Below are positions 1 through 7,192 of a DNA stretch of 13,739 bases, piece by piece. The position numbers were made by a program, and so were the translations under genes. How positions within the stretch are numbered: position 1 is the first letter of the stretch; the number at the start of each line of letters is the position of its first letter. Below the pieces are notes generated by a model that saw nothing but the letters and a program-made list of their open reading frames with translations, made no database searches and was not told where the DNA came from. Source of the stretch: an uncultured Phascolarctobacterium sp. Lineage in GTDB: Bacteria; Bacillota; Negativicutes; Acidaminococcales; Acidaminococcaceae. The DNA is taken from the NCBI GenBank assembly GCA_900553055.1, contig USBV01000028.1:1-13739 (forward strand), given 5' to 3'.

Positions 1-240
1 GCGCTGACTCCGGCTGTTGCTTCCGCTACCGGGCTGCATCCCGTACTGATGCTGCTGCCCATGCACTTTGCAGCCTCCATCATGCGTAGCTGCTCCCCCA
101 TCACCGCGGTTATCGTAGTAGCCTCCGGTATGGGCGGCGTTTCCAGCTTTGACCTTGTAAAACGCACCTTCATCCCCATGATGGGCGCCATGGCCGTAAC
201 CATAGGCATGACCTTCTTCTTCTACTACACTGGTTATTAA
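1..240 (+). CDS. C4-dicarboxylate carrier, DcuC family (C-terminal 79 residues only)
   Basis: The frame is open from base 1 and ends at TAA 238-240, so only the C-terminus is present. The residues are strongly hydrophobic and contain the segment SCSPITAVIVVASGMGG followed by a loop VSSFDLVKRTFIP and a last membrane helix ending FFFYYTGY. This pattern (SP-rich re-entrant segment, then KRT-x-IP, then a terminal helix) resembles the end of the DcuC/YfcC anaerobic dicarboxylate carriers. These inner-membrane proteins exchange or export succinate, fumarate and related acids. In a succinate-using Negativicute it could instead import succinate, which is inference. A terminator follows 11 bases after the stop. 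Another member of the wider ion-transporter superfamily is possible because most of the protein is missing. Confidence 0.7.
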   Translation, partial: ALTPAVASATGLHPVLMLLPMHFAASIMRSCSPITAVIVVASGMGGVSSFDLVKRTFIPMMGAMAVTIGMTFFFYYTGY

Positions 241-250
241 TTTATGAGCC

Positions 251-287
251 TGAGAGCGCCCCTCTATTTAGAGGGGCATCTCTTTTT
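251..287 (+). terminator. Rho-independent terminator of the dicarboxylate carrier
   Basis: GCCCCTC and GAGGGGC pair around the loop TATTTA, with AGAG/CTCT extending the stem across a small internal loop. A TCTCTTTTT tract follows. It isolates the carrier gene from the dipeptidase unit downstream. Confidence 0.88.
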
Positions 288-297
288 AAACAAGAGA

Positions 298-303
298 TAT
301 AAT
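298..303 (+). promoter_or_regulatory. -10 element of the dipeptidase gene
   Basis: A perfect TATAAT lies just after the preceding terminator and about 17 bases before the first stem of the leader. This would place the transcript start near 310. No good -35 is visible: 17 bases upstream falls in the terminator stem (GGCATC). The promoter may be weak or activator-dependent. Confidence 0.45.
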
Positions 304-317
304 AATTACGCTATTAA

Positions 318-433
318 CTACAAAGGTCGTCTAGAAGGTATTAGATACGAGCAAAGGAGACGACGGCGTACTAGAGGTACGTCTAGGAGCCTTTGTGAAG
401 TAGATGATGCCTTATAGGCGACCTCTACGGAGG
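318..433 (+). promoter_or_regulatory. Structured 5' leader of the dipeptidase gene (possible cis-regulatory RNA)
   Basis: A closing stem ACAAAGG 320-326 / CCTTTGT 390-396 encloses two hairpins. One is TCGTCT 327-332 / AGACGA 358-363 with an inner GTAT/ATAC; the other is CGTAC 367-371 / GTACG 377-381 with loop TAGAG. A further hairpin, GTAGA 400-404 / TCTAC 424-428 with inner GCC/GGC, ends directly at the ribosome site CGGAGG 428-433. CGTCTAG occurs twice (328-334 and 380-386), so the middle AGACG 358-362 can pair with either copy. The form is that of a riboswitch or attenuator, but I do not recognise a known class. Confidence 0.45.
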
Positions 434-441
434 CTATGACC

Positions 442-1389
442 ATGTTTATATGCGATTGTCACTGCGACACCCTTACTGAATTATACAAAAAACAAATCGA
501 TTTATACGAAAACAAGCAGCATATCGACGTCAAACGTCAGCTGGAATTAGGCGGTATGCTGCAGTTTTACGCCATGTTCGTCCCTACTCCGGAGTACCGT
601 TACGGTGGCGGCTTGCGCTACACCATGCTGCTTTTGGATACCTATTTACAGCAAATGCGCAAGCTTAAGGAGCAAGGCATCGATATCCTGCAGGTGCGCA
701 CCAAAGAGGATGCTGCAGACGTACTGAACCATAAATGTGCTTCACTTTTGGCTATCGAAGAGGGTGGCGCTATTGACGGCAGTCTGGAAGCTCTGCGCTG
801 TCTTTACGAGCTAGGCGTGCGTGCCATGACCTTGGTGTGGAGCAACCGTAACGATATCGCTGACGGCGTCAATGAGGAAGGCAGCGGCGGCGGTCTCACC
901 GTCTTTGGTCGCAAGGTTGTTGCTGAAATGAACAAGCTGGGCATGCTAGTAGACGTCTCCCATATCGCTCCTGCTGGCTTTTGGGATGTTATCGAGACCA
1001 GCACCAAGCCCATTATCGCGACTCATTCCGACGCTAAAGCACTGTGCGCGCATCCGCGCAATTTGGACGACAAGCAAATCCTCGCCATTAACGAGAATGA
1101 CGGCCTCATTGGCATCACCTTTGCAGGTCAATTCTTAGAAGATGATTATAATAACGCCTGCATCGAAAGCGTGTATAAGCACATCGACCACATGCTGAAC
1201 CTCATGGGCAACGACGACCACCTTGGCTTTGGCAGCGATTTTGACGGCATCAGTCATCCGCCCTACAACATTCAGGGCGTACAGGACTACAAGCCCTTAA
1301 TCGAATATCTAGCTACTAAATATAGCGACAGCACCATCCAAAAAATCACCCACCAAAATGTGCTGAAGTTGCTGCAAAAGGTGCTGTAA
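442..1389 (+). CDS. Peptidase M19 family membrane dipeptidase-like zinc hydrolase
   Basis: This is a 315-residue protein of the renal dipeptidase (M19) family, zinc enzymes that hydrolyse dipeptides, including D-amino-acid-containing ones. Visible family marks in order are DCHCDT near the N-terminus (metal-binding His and Asp), IEEGG near residue 107 (bridging Glu), GLTVFGRKVVAEMNKLGM followed by DVSH, ATHSDA with CAHPRNL (His ligands), and FGSDFDG near residue 265. Length is normal for bacterial members and no signal peptide is seen, so it is probably cytoplasmic. ATG also occurs at 436, but CGGAGG 428-433 sits only 2 bases from it and 8 from the ATG at 442, so 442 is preferred. It has its own leader and terminator and is a single-gene unit. 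Confidence 0.92.
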   Translation: MFICDCHCDTLTELYKKQIDLYENKQHIDVKRQLELGGMLQFYAMFVPTPEYRYGGGLRYTMLLLDTYLQQMRKLKEQGIDILQVRTKEDAADVLNHKCASLLAIEEGGAIDGSLEALRCLYELGVRAMTLVWSNRNDIADGVNEEGSGGGLTVFGRKVVAEMNKLGMLVDVSHIAPAGFWDVIETSTKPIIATHSDAKALCAHPRNLDDKQILAINENDGLIGITFAGQFLEDDYNNACIESVYKHIDHMLNLMGNDDHLGFGSDFDGISHPPYNIQGVQDYKPLIEYLATKYSDSTIQKITHQNVLKLLQKVL

Positions 1390-1425
1390 TAATTGCTTTA
1401 CATAATTTAATAGCATTGCCAAACC

Positions 1426-1460
1426 AAACGCCGGGAAATAGTCTCGGCGTTTCGCTTTTT
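1426..1460 (+). terminator. Terminator of the dipeptidase gene
   Basis: AAACGCCG 1426-1433 pairs with CGGCGTTT 1445-1452, followed by CGCTTTTT. The stem is eight perfect pairs with an 11-base loop. Confidence 0.85.
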
Positions 1461-1494
1461 CAGCACAAAGATTGCCTGTTTTTGAATACTATAG

Positions 1495-1530
1495 CAACAA
1501 AAACGCCGCCCACCTTTTACAGTGAGCGGC
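1495..1530 (-). terminator. Terminator of the micro-ORF transcript
   Basis: Read on the minus strand, GCCGCTCAC pairs with GTGGGCGGC over nine pairs (one G-U), with an eight-base loop, then GTTTTTG. It lies about 84 bases after the second micro-ORF and supports a real leftward transcript there. Confidence 0.8.
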
Positions 1531-1613
1531 TAACACGGTGCTGCAGCAGCCATGGAATTATTTATCATTGTGTGCAATGCAATCAGTCCTTTATTGTTTA
1601 ATATATAAGTCCG

Positions 1614-1694
1614 TTAATGCTCCATCAACCAAATACCACCGATGCAAATCAAAGCGATAATTCCGATGCTAAGAATAGTCGTGCTATCCATCAT
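1614..1694 (-). CDS. 26-residue single-membrane-segment micropeptide
   Basis: This short open frame starts MMDSTTILSIG, continues as an uninterrupted hydrophobic stretch (about residues 7-22, IIALICIGGIWL) and ends MEH-stop. It would form one membrane helix with a short acidic/polar N-terminus. The start is preceded by GGAAAGGAGG about 5 bases before the first ATG, among the strongest ribosome sites in the window; a second ATG follows directly. It is the second frame of a two-gene leftward unit with its own terminator. Small membrane peptides of this size accompany transporters and respiratory oxidases or act as type I toxins. Nothing here decides between these, and I do not recognise the family. 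It is too short to be called on coding statistics. Confidence 0.6.
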   Translation of the reverse strand: MMDSTTILSIGIIALICIGGIWLMEH

Positions 1695-1741
1695 TCTGCC
1701 TCCTTTCCACAAGCCTAAGGGGTCACTGAGCTTCGTCTTAT

Positions 1742-1828
1742 TTAGGTAAAAACCACAAACATCAGCACAGCCCATACACCTACGATGCTAGCATAAGCAA
1801 TCTTGTAACCAGTCTTAGCCCACCACAT
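1742..1828 (-). CDS. 28-residue single-membrane-segment micropeptide
   Basis: The peptide begins MWWAKTGYKIAY, followed by a hydrophobic run (VGVWAVLMFVVF) and a terminal Thr. A cationic, tryptophan-rich N-terminus before one membrane helix is seen. AAAGGAGGTGG lies 5-7 bases before the ATG. The second micropeptide begins 47 bases after this stop and has its own ribosome site. The N-terminal Trp is reminiscent of small subunits of membrane complexes such as CydX, but no cydAB or transporter gene is adjacent, so this is only a comparison. Family unknown. Confidence 0.6.
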   Translation of the reverse strand: MWWAKTGYKIAYASIVGVWAVLMFVVFT

Positions 1829-1861
1829 ACTTGCCACCTCCTTTGTGTTGCTGCTTTATCG

Positions 1862-1926
1862 GCACTCCCCCATGCCTGCCCATATGGGTCAGGCTGTGGA
1901 GTGCTTTTGCTTTGCTTGGGGGACTC
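1862..1926 (-). promoter_or_regulatory. Structured leader of the micro-ORF transcript with competing stems
   Basis: About 35 bases upstream of the first micro-ORF there is a long hairpin. GCACTCC 1862-1868 pairs with GGAGTGC 1898-1904; inside, GCCTG 1874-1878 pairs with CAGGC 1890-1894, capped by CCCATATGGG 1879-1888. On the minus strand, UCCCCCA (1923 to 1917) can instead pair over seven bases with UGGGGGA (1872 to 1866), which shares bases 1866-1868 with the outer stem, so the two folds exclude each other. No T-run follows on the minus strand, so it does not look like a simple terminator in that direction. No known riboswitch class is recognised. Confidence 0.45.
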
Positions 1927-2035
1927 AGAGCGTTAGAGGAAGGTTTCTCTTTATCCTGCATCTAAAGTGTACTACATTTTTTACTTTTATTGGTGTCAGC
2001 CATGTAACGCTTACTTAATTTTTATGTAGAATATG

Positions 2036-2084
2036 AAAAAGGCGCAAATATGAAAGTTTATTAATCATATTCGCGCCTTATTTT
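2036..2084 (-). terminator. Terminator of the cofE-like/hydroxyacid dehydrogenase unit (works on both strands)
   Basis: GGCGCAAATATG 2041-2052 pairs with CATATTCGCGCC 2066-2077, with one mismatch in twelve. On the minus strand TTTTTCATAT follows; on the plus strand TTATTTTTC follows. It ends the leftward unit 45 bases after the dehydrogenase stop. Confidence 0.85.
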
Positions 2085-2121
2085 TCATTTTCTTCAAAAT
2101 GTAGCTTACAATATTACTTTT

Positions 2122-3075
2122 TTATTTTACTAAATTTTGCGGTTTGCCAGCCAAAAAAGCATCAATATTAGCAAAGACGATGTCAGCTCTGGTTTCCAGC
2201 GCTTCCTTGCTAGCAAAGGCTACATGGGGTGTAACCACAGTATTTTTAGCGTGCAGCAAGGGATGCTCCACTGCCAGTGGCGGCTCGTTCTCGAACACAT
2301 CAATACCAGCTGCAGCTAATTTACCACTGTTCAAGGCAGCAGCCAAGGCCTCGCTATCCACTACACCGCCACGCGCGCAATTAATGAGCACAGCGCCATC
2401 CTTCATTTTAGCGATGCTTGCAGCATTAATCATTTGCGCCGTTGCAGCCGTCATGGGTACATGCAGGGAAACAAAATCGGACTGAGCCAGCAGTGTATCC
2501 AAATCCACGTACTCCACGCCCTCGCTGGCCAGCTCGGGCTTCACAGTGCGGCTGTAGGCCAACACCCTGCAGCCAAAGGCTTGGGCAATTTTTGCGACAC
2601 GGCAGCCGATAGCACCGGTGCCAACTACGCCAAAGGTTTTGCCAAAAAGCTCAAACCCTACTAAGCCGTCCTTGGTGCCGCCCTCACGACAACGTGCATC
2701 CACAGCCACAATATTGCGAATGGCGCTGATGGCTAAACCAAAGGTCAGCTCTGCCACAGCGTTTGTGGAATAGCCTGCTGCATTGCATGCCACAATGCCA
2801 CGGGCACGAGCAGCCTCCAAGCCCACATGGTCCACACCGGTAAAGGCAATATCCAGCATTTTCAAATTGTGGCATTGCTCGATAATCGCAGCGCTCAGGG
2901 GCTGGTTAGCCAGCATCAGGATATCCGCATCCTTAACGCGTACTAACAGCTTTTCTTGGTCTGTTTCTTTAGTTGTGTAATACACAAATTCATGGCCTGC
3001 TGCCTCCAAGGGAGCTGCCAAGCTTGCAATTTTCTCTTGGGATACACCCAAGGGCTCCATGCAAATAATTTTCAT
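2122..3075 (-). CDS. D-isomer-specific 2-hydroxyacid dehydrogenase family protein
   Basis: This is a 317-residue cytoplasmic NAD(P)-dependent oxidoreductase that would interconvert a 2-hydroxy acid and its 2-keto acid; the substrate cannot be read from sequence. The nucleotide-binding motif GTGAIG lies near residues 152-157. The catalytic Arg is in NCARGGVVD (about R235), the Glu in DVFENEPP (about E264, the usual 29 residues on) and the His in VTPHVA (about H284). The order and spacing are those of phosphoglycerate/hydroxypyruvate dehydrogenase relatives, without the C-terminal regulatory domain of long SerA. A GTG at 3082-3084 is in frame, but it is part of the AAGGTG ribosome site for the ATG at 3073-3075, so the ATG is chosen. 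It starts 14 bases after the stop of the CofE-like gene and is surely co-transcribed with it. Confidence 0.9.
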   Translation of the reverse strand: MKIICMEPLGVSQEKIASLAAPLEAAGHEFVYYTTKETDQEKLLVRVKDADILMLANQPLSAAIIEQCHNLKMLDIAFTGVDHVGLEAARARGIVACNAAGYSTNAVAELTFGLAISAIRNIVAVDARCREGGTKDGLVGFELFGKTFGVVGTGAIGCRVAKIAQAFGCRVLAYSRTVKPELASEGVEYVDLDTLLAQSDFVSLHVPMTAATAQMINAASIAKMKDGAVLINCARGGVVDSEALAAALNSGKLAAAGIDVFENEPPLAVEHPLLHAKNTVVTPHVAFASKEALETRADIVFANIDAFLAGKPQNLVK

Positions 3076-3089
3076 CTTTAACACCTTGC

Positions 3090-4280
3090 TTAATCAGTGA
3101 AATTATCAAAATAGCCCTGTACCAGCACCACAGGAGTACCCTTGTCACCGCTGCCGCTGGTCAAATCGCACAGGGAACCGATCAAATCAGTTAGCTGACG
3201 AGGAGTAGTGCCTTGGGAAGCCATATTGCCCACAAGGCTACCATTCTTTGCCTTAATAGCTGCAGAAATAGCATCCTTCAGAGCAGCACCGCTGAGGTTT
3301 TTGAAATCATTATCGGCCAAATACTTCAGCTTCAGCTCGTTGGGTGTACCAATCAGGCCATTAGTGAAGGCAGGGGAAACAACCGGGTCAGCCAGCTCCC
3401 AAATCTTGCCCTGAGGATCCTTAAAGGCACCATCGCCATAAACCATAACCTCAACATGCTTGCCGGTTTTTTCTAAAATGCTTGCCTGAATCTCCTCCAC
3501 CATGCCTTGGCATTCGCGGGGGAAGAGCTTAATCTTGTCTTCGGTGGATTTATTAGAGCCCAACAGGCCATAACGTTCATTGCAGCCGCTGCCATTAACG
3601 GGAGCATTCAAAATATCATCCAAGCTGCACACCACCTTGGCACCTGCAGCCAAAAGAATGCGCTTGGTTCTAGCGCGAGTATGGATATCGCAGTTCAATA
3701 CACAATCGGTGTATTGCAAAATAGTCTTGGCTTGGTTAGCAAAAACAACCTCAACCTCAGCGCCAGCTTCTTTGATCAAATCAGCGTAATATTGTACATA
3801 ATCCACACCAGTAAATTCATGCTTGTTTTCGCCAAAAAGCTCGCGATATTTTTCTAAGCTCAACACATCGCTATAAGGATTAATGCCGGCCTCATCAACC
3901 TGATCCCAAGTAATCAGAGCGTTGCCCACCTCATCACTGGGATAGCTGAGCATGAGCACGATTTTTTTAGCACCCATGGCAATGCCCTTGAGGCAAATAG
4001 CAAAACGATTGCGGGACAGAATGGGGAAAATAACACCAATGGTGCCACCACCCAGCTTAGCCTTTACATCAGCAGCAATATCCTCAATAGTAGCATAGTT
4101 ACCTTGGGAACGTGCTACTACGGATTCTGTAACAGCAATAACATCACGGTCACGCAAGGCAAAGCCCTCGCTTGCAGCAGCCTCCAACACACTATTTACA
4201 ACTATTTCCGGCAGATTATCCCCTTCACGAATAATGGGGCAACGAACGCCGCGAGAAACAGTACCAATTTTTCTTTCCAT
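3090..4280 (-). CDS. CofE-like protein (coenzyme F420-0:L-glutamate ligase family)
   Basis: This 396-residue protein begins MERKIGTVSRGVRCPIIREG, followed by a region DNLPEIVVNSVLEAA and LRDRDVIAVTESVVARSQGN. This opening matches the CofE/FbiB N-terminal pattern: a pathway-to-ligand loop with Pro-Ile, Gly-Asp, then a buried strand followed by TE-x-VV-x-R-x-xG. CofE adds glutamate to F420-0 with GTP. The protein is longer than archaeal CofE (about 250 residues), so it belongs to a longer bacterial subgroup of unproven function. Later marks are SRNRFAICLKGIAMGAKK and the polar stretch NGSGCNERYGLLGSNK. The ATG at 4280 is used because GGGAGGAAAG lies 8 bases upstream; a longer frame to 4322 has no good site. 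It is first gene of a two-gene unit with its own promoter. An amide-ligase role on another substrate is inference only. Confidence 0.75.
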   Translation of the reverse strand: MERKIGTVSRGVRCPIIREGDNLPEIVVNSVLEAAASEGFALRDRDVIAVTESVVARSQGNYATIEDIAADVKAKLGGGTIGVIFPILSRNRFAICLKGIAMGAKKIVLMLSYPSDEVGNALITWDQVDEAGINPYSDVLSLEKYRELFGENKHEFTGVDYVQYYADLIKEAGAEVEVVFANQAKTILQYTDCVLNCDIHTRARTKRILLAAGAKVVCSLDDILNAPVNGSGCNERYGLLGSNKSTEDKIKLFPRECQGMVEEIQASILEKTGKHVEVMVYGDGAFKDPQGKIWELADPVVSPAFTNGLIGTPNELKLKYLADNDFKNLSGAALKDAISAAIKAKNGSLVGNMASQGTTPRQLTDLIGSLCDLTSGSGDKGTPVVLVQGYFDNFTD

Positions 4281-4375
4281 AAGTCTTTCCTCCCTCATTT
4301 GTGAGTTACTCCCTAAAAACAAATCGCTATGAAAAGCTATTTAAAAGCATCCATCACAGGTAAATGTCCGTATCC

Positions 4376-4404
4376 ATTATAGCCTACAACGGGCAATACT
4401 GCAA
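4376..4404 (-). promoter_or_regulatory. Promoter of the cofE-like/hydroxyacid dehydrogenase unit
   Basis: On the minus strand TTGCAG (4404 to 4399) is followed after 17 bases by a perfect TATAAT (4381 to 4376). It lies about 95 bases upstream of the CofE-like start and downstream of the purA terminator. Confidence 0.8.
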
Positions 4405-4435
4405 GAAAAACATCTTTCACCAAACTTACACCAGC

Positions 4436-4471
4436 AAAAAGAAAAATCCTGCACCATAGTGATGCAGGATT
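4436..4471 (-). terminator. Terminator of the purB-purA unit
   Basis: On the minus strand AATCCTGCA pairs with TGCAGGATT over nine perfect pairs around a nine-base loop, followed by TTTCTTTTT. It starts about 22 bases after the purA stop. Confidence 0.9.
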
Positions 4472-4492
4472 GAATACTAATTTAAAGCCAGC

Positions 4493-5782
4493 TTACAGCA
4501 GCTCCTTGAGCACGATGGTTTGCTCACGATTGGGGCCAACGGAAACGATGCCCAGCTCTACCCCAGAAACCTCAGCAATGCGTTCCAAATATTTTTTAGC
4601 ATTCTCAGGCAGCTTATCATATTCACGGATGCCGCTGATATCGGTCATCCAGCCATCAAACTCTTCAAAAATCGGCTCTACCTTGGCCAGCACGTTCAGG
4701 CTTGCAGGAATGCGCTTCAGCACCTCGTCGCCAATCTTGTAGCCAACGCACATTTTAATCTTCGGCATTTGGTCCAGAATATCCAGACGAGTAATTGCCA
4801 AATAATCAAGGCTGTTCAAGCGAGCGCTATAGCGCAGCATGAAGGCATCCAGCCAGCCACAGCGACGGGGACGACCGGTTACAGTGCCGTATTCGCGACC
4901 GGTTTCACGAATTTGAGTGCCAGGGCCATCGGTATCCAACAGCTCAGTAATGAAGGGGCCTTCACCAACACGAGTGGTGTAAGCTTTAACTACGCCCACA
5001 ACATGGTCGATGAAGCGAGGTCCAACGCCGCTACCGGTGCAGGCGTTGCCAGCAGTAGGATTGGAGCTGGTAACATAAGGATAGGTACCATGGTCGATAT
5101 CCAGGAAGGTTGCTTGTGCGCCTTCAAAAAGCACATTTTTCTTAGCAGCAAAAACCTCGTCCAAAACTACGCCGGTATCAGCAACATAGGGACGCAGCTG
5201 TTCAGCATAGCCCAAATACTCCTTCAGCACGGTTTCATAATCAAAGGGCTCAGCACCATAAATCTTAGTAATGATGGCGTTCTTAGCTTCCATATTAACC
5301 TTCAGCTTTTCAGCAAACGTTTCGGGCTCCATCAAATCGCATACGCGAATGCCAACGCGAGCCACCTTGTCCATGTAGCAGGGGCCGATACCACCCTTGG
5401 TGGTGCCAATCTTGTGGCTGCCCAAGGATTCCTCCTGTAGCTCATCAAGACGTTGGTGATAAGGCAGTACTACGTGAGCGCGGTCAGAAATCACCAAATT
5501 GCTGCAATCAATACCCTTTTCCTTCATGCCAGCGATTTCGGCTAACACTACTCCAGGATTGATAACAACGCCATTGCCCAGAACGTTGATCTTATCTTTA
5601 AACAGCACGCCGGAGGGCAACAAACGCAGCTTATAGCTAATATTGTCAACCACAACAGTGTGGCCTGCATTGGAGCCACCGCTGTAGCGAACTACGGCGT
5701 CAGCCTTTTGCGCCAAATAGTCAACAATTTTACCTTTACCTTCATCGCCCCATTGAGCGCCTAATACAATAACAGATGCCAT
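4493..5782 (-). CDS. purA: Adenylosuccinate synthetase
   Basis: The 429-residue cytoplasmic enzyme joins IMP and aspartate using GTP to give adenylosuccinate, the first committed step to AMP. Visible marks are GAQWGDEGKGK at residues 8-18 (phosphate-binding loop with the catalytic Asp), SGGSNAGHT to residue 42 with the catalytic His, GTTKGGIGP at 126-134 (IMP-binding signature), TRVGEGPFITEL near 270-281, GTVTGRPRRCGWLD near 299-312 (base/GTP-site signature) and VGPNREQTI near the end. Length is standard. The ATG at 5780-5782 follows AAGGAG about 10 bases upstream. It begins 28 bases after the purB stop and shares its promoter, so the two steps from IMP to AMP are encoded together. Confidence 0.98.
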   Translation of the reverse strand: MASVIVLGAQWGDEGKGKIVDYLAQKADAVVRYSGGSNAGHTVVVDNISYKLRLLPSGVLFKDKINVLGNGVVINPGVVLAEIAGMKEKGIDCSNLVISDRAHVVLPYHQRLDELQEESLGSHKIGTTKGGIGPCYMDKVARVGIRVCDLMEPETFAEKLKVNMEAKNAIITKIYGAEPFDYETVLKEYLGYAEQLRPYVADTGVVLDEVFAAKKNVLFEGAQATFLDIDHGTYPYVTSSNPTAGNACTGSGVGPRFIDHVVGVVKAYTTRVGEGPFITELLDTDGPGTQIRETGREYGTVTGRPRRCGWLDAFMLRYSARLNSLDYLAITRLDILDQMPKIKMCVGYKIGDEVLKRIPASLNVLAKVEPIFEEFDGWMTDISGIREYDKLPENAKKYLERIAEVSGVELGIVSVGPNREQTIVLKELL

Positions 5783-5810
5783 TAATGGTCACTCCTTAAT
5801 ACTTATTCAA

Positions 5811-7103
5811 TTATAAACCGAAACGAGAGAAAATCAAATCAACATTGCGCAGCATCGGTTTCGGATCAAAGCAATGTTCAATTTCTTCGTCAGTAAGATA
5901 TTTCTTGATATCCGGGTCAGCTTCAACATTGGTCTTGAAGTCAGCACCCTCCAGCCAACGAGCCATAGCGTTGCGTTGTACCCATTTATAAGCGTCCTCA
6001 CGCAGCACGCCCTTGGTTACCAAGGCAATCAACAGGTTTTGGCTGAAAATCAAACCGCCGGTCTTGTTCAGGTTAGCCATCATAGCATCAGGATATACAA
6101 GCAGCTTATCAATGATGTTAGTGAACTTGCGCAGCATATGGTCCAAAGCAATGGTAGCATCCGGCAGGATTACACGCTCTACAGAGGAATGGGAAATATC
6201 GCGCTCGTGCCACAAAGCCACATCCTCAAGGCCGGCAACTGCATAGCCGCGCAGCAAACGAGCCATACCACTAACCTTTTCACAGGTGATGGGGTTACGC
6301 TTGTGAGGCATTGCAGAGGAGCCCTTTTGACCAGGAGCAAAATATTCCTCAGCCTCACGAATATCGGTGCGTTGCAGGTTGCGGATTTCGGTAGCCATCT
6401 TGTCCAAGGAGGAGCCAATGATAGCCAAGGTGGTAAGGAAATGTGCATGGCGGTCACGTTGAATAACCTGGGTTGCCAAGCGCACGGGTTTCAAATCCAG
6501 CTTTTTGCAAACATATTCTTCAACAAACGGGTCGATATTGGAGTAGGTACCAACAGCGCCGGACAGCTTGCCAACAGCCATCATTTCGCGAGCTTGCTTC
6601 AAGCGCTCGATATCGCGCTCAATTTCATCGGACCACAGCAGGAATTTCATGCCAAAGGTCATAGGCTCAGCATGAATACCATGGGTACGACCAATCATAA
6701 CAGTGTTTTTGAATTCAGCTGCTCGACGACGCAGCACGGTATGGAAGTTTTCCAAATGACGCAAAATCAAATCTGCAGATTGCACTGTCATGTAACACAA
6801 TGCAGTATCCTTTACGTCACTGGAGGTCAAGCCTTTATGGATATATTTGGATGCATCTCCAACATACTCAGCCACGTTGGTCAAAAAAGCAATAACATCG
6901 TGGTTGGTTACTGCTTCAATCTCTTTAATACGCTCCAAACGGAAATCAGCTTTGTTCTGAATATCCTTCAAAGCATCGTCAGGCACAATACCCAGCTTGT
7001 TCATTGCTTCGCAAGCCAGAATTTCAACCTTTAACATGGTACGGAATTCGTTTTCCAATGTCCAAATGTTGCCCATTTCCGGATGAGTATAGCGATCGAT
7101 CAT
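5811..7103 (-). CDS. purB: Adenylosuccinate lyase
   Basis: The 430-residue enzyme of the fumarase/aspartase superfamily releases fumarate from adenylosuccinate (giving AMP) and from SAICAR in the de novo IMP route. Marks are GLTSSDVKDTA near residues 91-101, GRTHGIHAEP (catalytic His about 141), KLSGAVGTYSN near 180, and the signature loop GSSAMPHKRNP at about 261-271 with the catalytic serine. The ATG at 7101-7103 is chosen: GGGAGG lies about 10 bases upstream, whereas a TTG at 7121 overlaps that ribosome site. It is the first gene of the purB-purA unit, with a clear promoter and possible operator repeats upstream. Confidence 0.98.
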   Translation of the reverse strand: MIDRYTHPEMGNIWTLENEFRTMLKVEILACEAMNKLGIVPDDALKDIQNKADFRLERIKEIEAVTNHDVIAFLTNVAEYVGDASKYIHKGLTSSDVKDTALCYMTVQSADLILRHLENFHTVLRRRAAEFKNTVMIGRTHGIHAEPMTFGMKFLLWSDEIERDIERLKQAREMMAVGKLSGAVGTYSNIDPFVEEYVCKKLDLKPVRLATQVIQRDRHAHFLTTLAIIGSSLDKMATEIRNLQRTDIREAEEYFAPGQKGSSAMPHKRNPITCEKVSGMARLLRGYAVAGLEDVALWHERDISHSSVERVILPDATIALDHMLRKFTNIIDKLLVYPDAMMANLNKTGGLIFSQNLLIALVTKGVLREDAYKWVQRNAMARWLEGADFKTNVEADPDIKKYLTDEEIEHCFDPKPMLRNVDLIFSRFGL

Positions 7104-7192
7104 TTTTTGTATGCCTCCCAAGCATTTTTATTCATGAAAAAACATCTGAGAGCTATCAGTTCAGCTTCAGATTATTCATCACAATTTGATAC

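Noticed and set aside
398..411. Resemblance of AGTAGATGAT to the opening of tetrahydrofolate riboswitches
   Set aside because: Only about ten bases match; the remaining conserved parts of that riboswitch are absent and the sequence closes into a short local hairpin instead.
1416..1601. 61-codon plus-strand frame after the dipeptidase gene
   Set aside because: It runs through the dipeptidase terminator and the opposite-strand terminator, has no ribosome site and an implausible composition.
1862..1910. The GCACTCC hairpin as a plus-strand terminator (TTTTGCTTTG follows)
   Set aside because: No plus-strand gene lies upstream after the dipeptidase terminator at 1426-1460, and the T-run is broken. 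A role in the minus-strand leader explains it better, though dual use cannot be excluded.
4520..5440. 306-codon open frame on the plus strand opposite purA
   Set aside because: Antisense shadow of purA caused by its codon bias; no ribosome site and no family resemblance.
5874..7034. 386-codon open frame on the plus strand opposite purB
   Set aside because: It is the antisense shadow of purB, lacks a ribosome site and has no recognisable protein features, while purB is unambiguous.
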